From Cylindrotheca closterium (lineage: Eukaryota > Bacillariophyta > Bacillariophyceae > Bacillariales > Bacillariaceae), in the NCBI GenBank assembly GCA_933822405.4, contig CAKOGP040000913.1, positions 1 to 37,342 on the forward strand: a DNA stretch of 37,342 nt, in the 5' to 3' direction. The position numbers and the translations under genes are program-made. Under the pieces are notes generated by a model. That model was not told the DNA's origin. It was given only the letters and a program-made list of their open reading frames with translations, and did no database searches. Positions within the stretch are counted from its first letter, which is position 1. Each line of letters opens with the position of its first letter. Positions 1-10,700 of this stretch are shown here, piece after piece.

Positions 1-663
1 TCAGACAAGTATGTATATGTTCAAATGAAAATACAAAACAAAATAAACAGTGAATGAGAGCATGTCCCATTGCTGCCAATGGTGATTGTCACAATGGCAG
101 GAGTGTGTTGGGATATGACAAAATATGTTTTTTTTTTTGCGTTCCAAAAGAAACTATTCAAGTACAAAGTTTTTGACACGTACAATCGGACTTTGATTGT
201 GATGTCGGGATTTGACGCAAGTCTGCCGGACAATCTATATCCACACGAAAAGGGAAAGACCCAATACAAGTGGAATCCGATGTTCTGTACCATGCAGTAG
301 GGAATAATACAAGATGTCCCAAAGTACTGTATCCAACACAGAATCCTCGTAGACGTCGAATCGAGTTCTGTAAAGAAGGGATTTTCCAAGGGGAAATTGT
401 TGAACTCACTTTTGTGATTGAATCATCAATTCAAGCCAAACATTAATCAAATAGGAACAATTTCACTCAAAGTATACCTAATACAGGAGAACTATTGTTG
501 TGAAAGTGCTGAACAATCAATTACAAATTTAGATTGCAGAGAGTTTGTTCTGAGCGCTAAAGGCACTCACGATAGGGCACATTTTGCTTTATTCCAACAA
601 TGACACGCATTTGCCACAACTAAATTTCCATGCCTACAGTAAATTGTACCTCGTACAGTATCC
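1..663. other. Gene-free left edge
   Basis: Only short overlapping open frames on both strands, none with a recognisable motif. A poly-T run lies at about 127-138. I see no gene here. Confidence 0.5.
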
Positions 664-1209
664 CTACATATTCCCGCCAAATCTGCTGGGTGTACTATGA
701 AGTACTACTAGTACTGTACCATTATTTGATACTCTATGGTACGATACCCCCAAACAAGCTCTATACCGATTTCCCCTCCCCTGGAGAGCTGGTTGCTTCA
801 TTTGACAAGAAGAGCTTTGTTCTCTTGCCGTGAAAGAACGTGCAGTTTTCCGACCAGCAATCCCATGCTGATACTCCCACCAGGGTTTGTTTAACGATCT
901 GGGATTACCCAATAGAATAGCCATGTTCGCAGCTTCAACAGGACCAACATCCGCATTTGCTCCTCTTGCTGCAAGTGGCAGTAGTTTGCAACCAGCATTT
1001 GCTTGTTGCATTTGCAAGCCACCTTCAATTGTTCCGCCAAAAGCACCTTTCATTATCTGTTGGCATTTGGCCTGCCAAGTAGCTTCGTCTTCTGGTGGTG
1101 CAAAGCGCCTCCTCCCAGAGTTGGGATGGTCATTATTGGCAGCTGCTTCCTTCATCACAACTTCATTTTCCATAGTTCCTTGTTCTTCTGAAGTTGCTTG
1201 AGCCTGCAT
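664..1209 (-). pseudogene. Transposon relic with GCR1-like (Crypton-associated) DNA-binding segment
   Basis: An open frame of 181 codons. Residues about 98-131 (near positions 817-918) contain LLGNPRSLNKPWWEYQHG followed by GRKTARSFTARE. This L-x-x-x-W-x-E-Y-x-x-G-x-x-GRK-A-x-x-F-T pattern is what I associate with the GCR1_C-like domain found C-terminal in Crypton-type tyrosine recombinases and related diatom proteins. The family then has a basic stretch, but here the frame runs into low-similarity sequence. No recombinase catalytic domain lies next to it. I read it as the decayed 3' part of a mobile element. The recombinase catalytic relic at 24804-25351 is on the other strand 23 kb away, so the two are probably independent insertions. 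Family assignment is from memory of the motif. Confidence 0.45.
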
Positions 1210-1490
1210 CTCTCAGAGCAGAAGGATCAAGAAAGAGTGATTTTTTGTTTTTTTTGTGATCAATTTATTATACTGTTTGAAATTTACTATGGTGAGATAC
1301 CAGAATATTTATGGCAAAAAGTAACTTTTTTGTTTGAGAGATGAATATCCTGCCTGATATTCCAAAAAATCCAAAAAACAAAAACAACACGCACATCCAG
1401 GTTCCAAGATATCGCCTCTAGTACTTCTCCTACACGGAGCAACCGTAGCGATGCTGGAAAAGACGTTGTTCTCAACTGGAAAACCAAGGA

Positions 1491-1835
1491 TCAAGATGGG
1501 CAGAAGAAAGACAGGCAAGGTCCCCAGAGCACAAACAGTATCCTTGTCCAAAAAGAACGGGGAAAAGTGGCCAAAATCTGCCCATTTGATGCCTCTGTTG
1601 TTTGGGCCTTTTGGACGACGATGACAGCGACGAAATCGCTGATGACGAGGAGGATAACATCAAGATTCTTCACGGTCAGAAAGCAAACTGGGATATCTAT
1701 TATTTCAGAAGTCATTTTGTCCAAAAAGAACAAACAAAAATGGTCCAATCTTGCCCATTCTTTGCATCCCTTTTTGGGCATTCCTGATGATTCTGGCAGT
1801 GCCATCAAATCAGTTTTCAATGATGAGGAAGACAA
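1491..1835 (+). repeat. Degenerate tandem duplication, unit about 170-180 bp
   Basis: Two successive copies can be aligned by eye. TCAAGAT occurs at 1491 and 1660, GTCCAAAAAGAAC at 1546 and 1719, GCCCAT at 1580 and 1753, and GATGA[C/G]GA[G/A] at 1641 and 1822, so the offset drifts from 169 to 181. The copies translate alike in one frame (LSKKNGEKWPKSAH against LSKKNKQKWSNLAH), and both reach an acidic stretch (DDDDSDEIADDEED; FNDEEDKA). The first copy has a frame break before that stretch. This looks like an internal repeat of an old coding sequence, perhaps from a transposable element, now decayed. I cannot name the family. Confidence 0.55.
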
Positions 1836-2562
1836 GGCCATCCGAAAGGTCTCCAGCGCCCGAGCACAAACTCCAATGGACCTCCAAGATGCTGTTGAGG
1901 ATAAACCTTTCCAGCATTATGCTGACAAATTTGAAAGGTCTCCCAAACACACCTATTGCAACAATCCAACCCTTGGCGACCTACTATTGCAAGGAAATTG
2001 CTATCTCTTCCATCAGCCTTCTGTCAATTGGCAGATGCCTCAATTTGATTTCCTTTTATGGATGTTCAAATGTTGGCATCATTTCCACGGACAGCTAGGC
2101 ACAACACCACTGATCTGCAGCCTCACCATGCCAAGATACAAACTACTGGCTCTGACCCTCTTTGCTTCTCCTCATACTACAACCAGCCACCTTTTTTATG
2201 CTTGTACCAACCTCAATGTTCTGGAACACTGTGCCCATGGGATGCTCTCCATTCATTTGGATTGATATATTCAAGGTAGAAGGGAGCAAGAACATAAGGT
2301 CAAATCAAGCTTCAATACAGGCAAGCATAACAAAAGAAAAAACAAAGAAAACAAAATAAAAATACGCCGCCTTGAGTGGCAAGATCGTCTCTCTACATGT
2401 GCAAGGGTGCAATGTAATATGCGATAGAGCAACTTCCTTGGGATTGGATGCCTCAAACTGGTTCAACAGTACTGGACTCACCTGTGTATGGTAAATGGCC
2501 ATGACAGCCGTTAACGGCAATCTAGAAACTTGAGATAGTTTTAACACGATTAATGCATCAGA

Positions 2563-2591
2563 TTTATTATTATTATTATTATTATTATTAT
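2563..2591. repeat. (TTA)n microsatellite
   Basis: An uninterrupted TTA trinucleotide run of about 29 bases inside a gene-free stretch. It is followed directly by ATGAATATCCTGCCT, a 15-base string that also occurs at 1340-1355. Confidence 0.95.
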
Positions 2592-3190
2592 GAATATCCT
2601 GCCTAAAAATTACTTTTATATATAGTACGAACTGATGGTTCCTATCTAGCAGGCAAAGATGTAGGAGAGGATGTGGGACCAGCCGCTGATCTGGAATTAG
2701 GCTCCAATCACCATGATAATCTAGTTTGGTTTCATATGGGGCCATTGGTAGTTTCAAGGCTGAGGCCTGTTCTCGCTCTTTGGTAGACGGGACAAGTTGC
2801 CACATACTCTATTTTCTTGGCTCGTCTCTGCTTGAGATGCTGTCTCAGAGGAACAGACCCGCTTGTTCTGGTACTTCTGTTGGTCTGTTAGTACAAACTG
2901 AAGATTCATAGTTAGTAGCTTCATATGTAGGAACACAGCTTGCATCACAAATAAGTTTTTGTGACACGATAAAAATGGCCTGATGTCAACGGACAGACAC
3001 GATCATAACAGTTACAAAGATGAACAAGTTTCCCAACTATTACAACTTATATACCCCACCAGAAGCCTTCCCCAGGACCCAATCTTCAAAGACCAGGTAC
3101 CATGCGCCCATGGGGACGTTTTCGTGTATGTCTATTGTTATTACCGTGCACCTCGTAGAACAGCAACTTGCTGTAAAACTTTCTGGAATC

Positions 3191-3234
3191 GGTACCGGTA
3201 GAGTATCGTACCAGGTACCTGGTACCGGTATACC
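3191..3234. repeat. GGTACC-rich palindromic cluster
   Basis: GGTACCGGTA occurs at 3191 and again at 3221. Between them, at 3211-3222, is the perfect 12-base palindrome CCAGGTACCTGG. TACCGGTA is itself self-complementary, so the tract can fold in several ways. Function unknown. It lies beyond the 3' end of the oxygenase gene. Confidence 0.7.
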
Positions 3235-3448
3235 AATTATATTTTATCAGGCACAGTACTTTATTTTCAAGTACATGGCACAAAACCTGATTACCTCCTC
3301 TGAAAGTGCCGATTAAAGAGAAGATACGACTTATGAATCAAGAGAAGCCATGAAGAATGTCAGACCTTGGACAAAAATGAAATGTTCTGAAGCAAATTAT
3401 CTTTAGATGACTACACTTGGTCATTCTCCAAAAAATGGTGTAAGGGCC

Positions 3449-5427
3449 TCAATGTTTTCCTTTCTTCTCCTGCTGTTTCTTCCATCTCTTGAGTTGCTTT
3501 TTGGTCATACTGGCGGTATCAGGTTCATCCGAGTGAACCACTGGGGGTGCGAGCAATTTAAGCATCGAACGCTCAAGGCCACTTTCCATATCGCCATCAA
3601 AGAACTTAACATCATAAGCATTGTTTGCAACACGCGTAACCGTAGCAGGAAAGAAAGCTCCTCCAAGGTCCGCTTCCACTTGGTCGCCAACTTTAAGGGG
3701 CAGTGAGAAAGCCCAATCTTCTGGCAAACCAGCAGAGTCCGAGGCTTTGCCGGCGTAGGACCACGCAACAAGATCAGCTTTGCCTGTTTTCAGTTTCATT
3801 TGGGGGTGAGAACTAGAGACAAAATAAGTCAATTGGACTGAGCAATGACCATATACGCACACTTGTTAATTTGTTCATAGTATCTGAGAGTGAAACAGGG
3901 ATGAGAAACAAAGCCAATCGAAGCATAAATCATTACTCAAGAAATACCGTACCGTTGCACACGAAACAGAGAGAGTCGTTGCATCCGTTCAGGGGTCATT
4001 GCCTTTTTCTTCGGCTTGTCCAAGTGAGCCGTCATCTCCTCCTCCAAATTTCGTGCTAGCCCCTCTTCCAGAGCCGCAAGATACATGTCTCTGTGAATGG
4101 AGACCAACTCCATCCCATGTATTCGTAGACGTCTGACAGTTTCTTTCCACAACCTTTCGTCGATTTTGGCGTAAGTAGCGGCATCCACACCTTTTGCACG
4201 TCTCGATAGCTCATTTGAAACCGATTCTACAGACGCCACATTCGCTACAGGCGCTTCGTCGAGGAATCCAAGCGGAATGGCGTCAAAAATGTCACTATGA
4301 AGGTCCTTTGGAAGTGTATTTACCTTGCCGCAATAACGATTTTCATCTTCTTGCGACTGCCCGAGGGCAGAGTCCTGAACGCAACCTCTTCGCAACACAA
4401 GTCGTCGAGCGCTGAGGTAATCAAGCTCCCAAACGTGCGTATCTACATTTATTGTCATATGTACGCTTGTATCTTCTTCTTCGGAGTCATCAAATGCAGT
4501 GCCAGTGGTATGGGGGAAGCCAGCAGGAATAAATAAGACATCTCCAGCGTTGAGGGTTGTCTCCAGCAACAAAGTTCCGTTCTCCTCCAAAACATGGAGG
4601 GGAAGGTTGTCGTCTCCCTTCCCTCGCGCAAACAAGTCTGCCATTGGTTTCGCCGATGGATCGGTGGGCATATATACTCTCCAAAATTTTTTGCCCGAGG
4701 TTTGAACTACGACTACATCCTGCTTGTCAGTGTGGGGAGGTGCAGAAGTCCTTTTGCCATTAGAAGTCACGTATAGATTCATGGCATTGGGTGTCGAAGT
4801 CGCATCAGTGGCGGCCAAACACAATCCCGCTAGCTTCGGAATATGCGCTCCAGCCGCATTGAGGATCACAGTCCCTTTTTCCAAGGCCTGTTGGACGTCC
4901 TCAAACCTCATCCGCGCCTCTTCGAAAGAGTCGCCACGAGGATTGCTGACTGAAGAGATCTTCCATCCTTTTCGATTATCAGTCGAGCCTCTCGAAGCAT
5001 CCAAGAAGTCATCTTTTACTGCCTTTTCTAAATCTTCCATTGTGAAAAACCCATCAAAGAGCTCATCGTCTTGTCCACCAAGTGCAGATGTAATATCATC
5101 TTTCCTTAGAAAGAATGGTGATCCTTTCAAACCCAACCCAATTTCAGCTTTGCGCATCGAATCAAATAGACAGAACAACCCCGCTTCAGTTTCTCCAAGC
5201 CCAAACATATTTGCATACTCGCGGGCTTGTCCATGGTTTGCTTTCATTTCATCCAGAACCCGACCGCAGACGGATGCTGCGTCTGTGGTTTGGATTGTTT
5301 CCACGGATGCATACAAAAAACAGTTTGTCGCCACCTCGTGACGACAGTAAAAGGCAATAGTGCCTGGAGCTGTCAGGGCCACTAGTAGAGCAAATAATCC
5401 TATTTTTATTTTCGCGACAGCAATCAT
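3449..5427 (-). CDS. JmjC/cupin-type Fe(II)/2-oxoglutarate oxygenase with leader peptide and possible C-terminal Tudor-like domain
   Basis: Proposed exons 5427-3953 and 3812-3449 give 612 residues. Start ATG 5427 is chosen because it opens a signal segment (MIAVAKIKIGLFALLVALTA, then PGTIAF-YC). An upstream in-frame ATG at 5667 would overlap the divergent MATE start. Residues about 230-306 carry the iron facial triad: H232-T-D234 in PPHTDKQDVVVVQ and distal H306 in IPAGFPHTTG, as in the NO66/MINA53-like JmjC hydroxylase group, which act on protein side chains. If unspliced, the first frame stops at 3937 after VQRYGIS. A donor at 3952 (G|GTACGG) and acceptor before 3812 (CTAG|TTC) rejoin in frame to a segment with a Tudor/Agenet-like pattern (LKVGDQVEADLGGAFFPATV, YDVKFFDGD) and a lysine-rich end. 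The alternative is a separate 116-residue gene starting at 3799. The leader suggests the ER or plastid rather than the nucleus. Confidence 0.75.
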
Positions 5428-5658
5428 CGTAGAGTTCGCAAGAAATGGAAAAACAAACGGTACCGTATGCGAATGTGTGTGATTGTGGTTGTGGTTGTGG
5501 TTGACATTTTGGTCTGCGATCCAGTCACGAGCTAGAGTTGACCTGACTGACTGACTCTGACTCACAATAGCGACCGACCCTGTGATACCGTGTGCCACAA
5601 CAATGAAAACGTTCGTCTCGCAATTAGAAACTTTACTTCGCTGATGACATAATATAAG
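5428..5658. promoter_or_regulatory. Bidirectional promoter interval, oxygenase/MATE
   Basis: 231 bp between two divergent start codons. It holds a (GT/CA)-rich stretch made of GGTTGT-type repeats near 5480-5510. No recognisable core promoter motif was identified. Confidence 0.4.
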
Positions 5659-7689
5659 ATGTCTCAAAGTGGTACGAGTACCGCTGATGAATATAATGAA
5701 AAATCGCGCCTGATAACAAAACCTGCATCGATTAAAAGCTCAGATGATGGCTCATCGACTTGGAGTAGAGTTTCTGCAGAGATTAGCGAGCAGATGGCAA
5801 CTGCTTTGCCCACATTACAATCAATGGTAAGGTTGGAAGAAATCACAAAGAACCAAACCCGTTTCTGAATCTTTACTTTACATTGCATTTCCTGAAGGTA
5901 ATCACAAAGATACCTTGGATAATCTCCATTCGATTCGTCAGTGGTCTAGGGTCGCACGAGCTGGCGGCCGCAGCTTTGTCCACTACTCTCTGCAATGTGA
6001 CTGGGCTGAGCTTTTCTGTCGGCTTAAGCGCTGCACTGACAACACTTACTGGACAAGCCAAAGGAGAGCTATGCTCTAGATTCAAGAATCGAGACTCTGA
6101 GAGTGCCACGACAACACCAATCTCAGTGGAACCGCTGACACCACTTATTTTTCTCTTCCGAGGGCTGATAATTCAACTTGCAATTGTGATCCCGATAGGC
6201 GTTTGGTGGTTGTTTGGTACCGAGAGAATGCTCCTTGCTCTAGGTCAAGAGCATGAAGTTGCCTCTATGACAGATCGTTACCTGAAAATACTTGCCCCAG
6301 GCCTTTGGTCTTATTCTGTCTCATGGACTCTCACTGCATGGGTACAGGCCATTAATTCGGGAGGTGAAAATTTGGCCATTATACCTGGTATGTAACCATC
6401 ACTCACAAAATGCCGCGAAATGGTTCTCAACTCGTTTGACTATATGCGTCATCAACAGCGAAAGCGGCAGTATTGGGCCTTGTTTTTCATGTTCCATTTA
6501 ACTGGTAGGTGTGAGCTGCATGACACCTTTGCTGTCGCGACTTAATAAATCTGACTACTTTGAAAGGTTCTTCGTCAACTACATGAATATGGGCTACTTG
6601 GGGTGTGCCGTTGCGACCGTGTGCTTTCAGACCATTCAGGTGTGTCGATATATTTGTGGTGTATTAACTTCAATATTCACCTCTTAGCTGGCCTCTGCAC
6701 AACAAGCCTGCCTATATACTTTACAGGCTCTTCGGTACAAAATCTGCCCGAGCACGGGTGTTGGTTGCCATGGGGGTCCTTGACGGAACTGGAATTTCAT
6801 GGAAACAAGAGTTACATCTGGCAGTTTCATCGTTTCAGGGTTTCATTCAGTACGGTAGCCTTGCATTACCAGGCATTGTAGTCATTTCTGAATGGTAAGT
6901 GTTCCGACTCGATTTCCCCAAGGCCACCATCCAGGTTTCATAGCTCTAATGGAAAATCTAATTTGGGAAGGTGGGCATCTGAAATATCAATTTTCCTCTC
7001 TGGACGCCTCGAACCATTCCCGGAAGTGGCTCTTGGAGCAATGACGATCTATCAATCGATCAACACATTTTGCTTCATGTTCCCTGTTGCATTCAGCGTT
7101 TCAGCTTCGACTCGCGTAGCGAATTTGTTGGGGAGGGGTTTTCCAATCGAGGCTAAATTTGCTGGTAAAAATAGCATTGCTTGTGCTGCGTGTGCTAGTT
7201 TTGGGATAGGCTTTGCCTTGATGATTATTCCACATGGTTTCTTTCCGGCTTTATTTGCCCCGAACGAGAGAGATGTCACGAAAGAGACAAGCAAGACCAT
7301 CCCGCTTTTGGCAGCGTACGTGTTCGCGGATGGTGTCCAGGTAGCTATAAACGGGATTGTGAAGGGTACTGGACGGCAGTGGGTCACTGTTCCAATTGGT
7401 GAGTAGATGGTTCCCTTTTTTCCTCGCTTTTCCAACCTTCGCACTTACAGTCAATGGAGTATTGATTGCATACTGGGTTGTTGGCGTGCCATTGGCATAT
7501 TACCTCGCTTTTGTACGAAACGATGGGACGCTTTGTGAGGACTCATATTTTTGCGGTGTGCGAGGACTGGTATTTGGCATGACTATCGGAACGTGGATTC
7601 ACATGATTCTTCTGGCGATTGCAGTCTGGTTTACAACTGATTGGCACAACGAGGCTGTAAAAGCAAAACATCGAGTAAGAAGCCATTAA
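5659..7689 (+). CDS. MATE family multidrug/toxin extrusion transporter
   Basis: Seven exons join in frame to 550 residues: 5659-5826, 5898-6387, 6459-6504, 6567-6641, 6688-6894, 6971-7398 and 7451-7689. All use GT-AG; the exon 4 donor (GTGTCG at 6642) is the least certain. The product is a polytopic membrane protein with about 12 predicted helices. MATE hallmarks include VSGLGSHELAAAALSTTLCN near the N-terminus, FQGFIQYGSLALPGIVVISE, the SEISIFLSGRLEPFPEVALG stretch and FCFMFPVAFSVSASTRVANL. MATE proteins export organic cations or acids in exchange for H+ or Na+; the substrate cannot be told. The first about 45 residues are polar and cytosolic. The gene ends 61 bp from the convergent epimerase-like gene, so the 3' UTRs probably overlap. 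Length is normal for the family. Confidence 0.9.
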
Positions 7690-7750
7690 GAATCGGGGAA
7701 GGACTATTTTTTTGAATTATCTTTTGGTACTTCAAGATTGATCAGTACAC

Positions 7751-10700
7751 TTAGTCGCCCTCCTTGTTCCTCGTTGCCTTCCGTCGCTTCATCCATCGCT
7801 TTCTTGACGCCGCCATCGTGCGCTCACTCATAATCCGAATGAAGAAAGCTTCATCTTCATCTTCACTTGACTCATCTTCGTCGTCGCCCTGTTTATCCTC
7901 CTGTAGAGCTGCAATATGGGCAGGGATTTCTGCTTCCCATTGTATCGGCTCGCGATACAACCGGTTAGTTTCTGTTTCCATTGCGTGCCACTCAAAGGAG
8001 TCTGTGTAGGGCTTCAACTCTGGATTCAACTCGATGAATGTCTTGATGTGGTCGTCTGCTTCCTGGTGTGCAATGCGTCGTTTGACTTCTCGAAGAGCCA
8101 TGACATGGGCAAAACTCAACTGGTCGATTTCAGCACCCCATTGAGTGTGTTCCCTATACCAGTCACAGCGTAAAAGACGACTCTCCTCCAGATTCACGTC
8201 GTGAAGTACCCATCTTGTTCGTACCCAGTGTCTCATGATGTACCGATAGAAGGGTTCCATGCTAGATCGCAACTCTTTCTCTCGATTGACATACGAAGGA
8301 ATACGCTCATAAAATTGACGTTGATAGCGAATTGTTGAAGGTTCCTTGTCCAGATAGTCGAAGCCTGCTTCATATCTCATAAACTTTGTAGCGTCTATTA
8401 TAGTCAGCTTCTTTTCGCCATTTCGATACCTTTGCACTGTTGGATCATCCACATTGGGGTAACGAAGCGGAGACAGCAAAATAGCAGCTCTGCGCCGTGG
8501 CTCACTGGGCAACTTGTACACAACACGCTTCGTAAAACCATTTGTTTCAATTTTTCGCCGAAAGGATCTCTCCTTCATTCTTGACCGGCTGAGCTCGTCT
8601 ATAAGAAACAAGCAGTCATCATTCTGAATTGGAGCTGAAAAGTTCTCTTCGACAAACAGTGCTTTTTGAACTTCTGGAGAGAAAAACTGTCCAGGTGACA
8701 GCTTCAGTAAGTAACGATCGGTGTGACTGATTTTTTCCATTGCCTTTGGAACCCAAACGAGAATCCATCCTCGATACAGGAGGCGACCGTTCATTCCATC
8801 CAACTTCCGTTTATGAGTCGACTCGACGTTGTCGTCAGGTAGACCAGCGAGCCCAAATGTTGCAAACTGATCCTGTGGCACTTTGCCAATAACCCGGGCA
8901 ACAAGATCACTTTCCTGTGGCACAATTGCGAGATTGCATATCAAGCTGTCATCCTCCAACAAATCCTCTTCCTTGACGTATTCAGCCTGCAAACGCATGT
9001 CTTCAATGTTGTGCCCAAGACTCTGCGTGTACAATACCATATCACATCCTTCGGTTGCATCCCGCATTGTTTTGCGAACACTGTCGAAAATGGATGGAAG
9101 GCAGTGATCGTTGACGTTGCATTCCGAAGCACAAGGCAGGTATCGATAGCCCTTGTGACAGTTTTGATCATCCGCAACGCAGGGTTCCAGGCCATTTCGC
9201 TTTAGCAACTTGTCGCCACTTTCAGCTGAAGGGCCGTAAGGAGCATCGCGATCAAGGTGCCAAGCAATTGTACGGGCCATGCCTTCTTGTAGTGATGTCT
9301 GCGGCTTCCATCCAAGAAAGCCTGGTTTACCTTTCATCGCAGCAATTGCGGATACTTCAATCTTCAGGTGGTTCGACTGCTTGGGCATGAAGGACTTGAG
9401 CGCATCTGCAAAGGTGTCCTTCTCCAGTACAGTCTCGGGACTTAGTTCCAAGGATACTGGTTTTGTTGCTTCGTATTGTATTGCTCCAACAATTGCCTCC
9501 ACGACATCATCGACGTAGAGCATATCAAGTTGCCCAGTTGATCCATTCCCAGTCAAATTTGCAGGCAGCACAAAATCTTCTGTATCATTCCAACTACGCG
9601 CCGCCCACTCAACACTGTCATGCACAAATGACCCTGGTTGTCCCCATGGTCCGTAGACGGTACTTGGGAGTTTTAACCCAACGGACGGGAAATCAGATTT
9701 CAGATAATACGCGTCGGCCAAGATTTCGTCGATGAGTTTTGTTGTTGCGTGGCGGGCATCTTCTGATCGACCGCCAGAGGATGATGCGTACAAGAATTGT
9801 GGGCGGTCGATGTCTGTGCCTTCGACAAAGCTTGACAATATCTGTTCCATGGACACCATACTTGCTCGCATTTGATATAGATATGGATCCCTTTGATTTT
9901 CATCATCTATGTACGGAGAATGAGAATTGCGCCAATCTGGGTGGACCATGTCGTTTGAGTAGACATCTTGCGAAAAGGAAGAGAGGTGAACAATGTGTGT
10001 AGGCTTCAGCTCTGACACATCCATTTCGTCATGCGACGAACGATGTATGGAAGAACCTTTTTTGTACAACGGATCAACTCCAATAAATGAAAGCAGGATC
10101 GGCTTTGGCATTTTGGGAAAGGCAGATGATAATAGCTGCATGCGATCGAGCAGCTGGATTCTGTTCCCAACCGTGTTAGGGTACATGCTGTCAATTCCAA
10201 TAACCTTTTGAACTCCACATTGTTCCTTGAGATGTATGGCCAGTGAATATCCAACCAGATTAAGAATTCCAGTAATCAACACGACAGAATTTTTGTTGAT
10301 AACGGACTTGCTCGAAAAAGAGTTTGGCGTTGTTTCGAATGCGTCTCTCGCCAAAGCACCGCAAAGTTGATCTTTGGACAAAGCTTCTCCGCTCTCAGAA
10401 TTTCCGTCTTCTCGCCTGATCTCTTCCCTTGGCTCTTCTTTAAGCCTATCCATGGAATACCAATTAGAAAAAACATTATCATCGCTTCTTCCATTTAATG
10501 AAGTCAGAGGTGGACGGGATCTTCGGAATCGATCGTCGGCTCGCTTTTCTAGTGCTAGCATGAAATTTCCACCTCGCAAGACAATTTGTTCATGCTGTTG
10601 CTGTGCCCAAGTTGACGTTTGAGTTGAGGTAGGAAGAATCGCATGAGAATCATTGGATGCGAAATAAATTGAGTAATCATTGTTCTGATACATCCACAGC

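Noticed and set aside
1567..2265. 232-codon open frame on the + strand
   Set aside because: Composition and lack of motifs look random after the tandem-duplicated part; the duplicated unit changes frame between copies, so the long frame is not an intact gene.
2563..2591. TTA run as an Asn-repeat coding tract
   Set aside because: The only frame reading it is an antisense open frame with no other support.
5428..5667. 80-residue upstream extension of the oxygenase
   Set aside because: It is His/Asn-repeat rich, overlaps the MATE start on the other strand, and buries the clear signal segment that begins at 5427.
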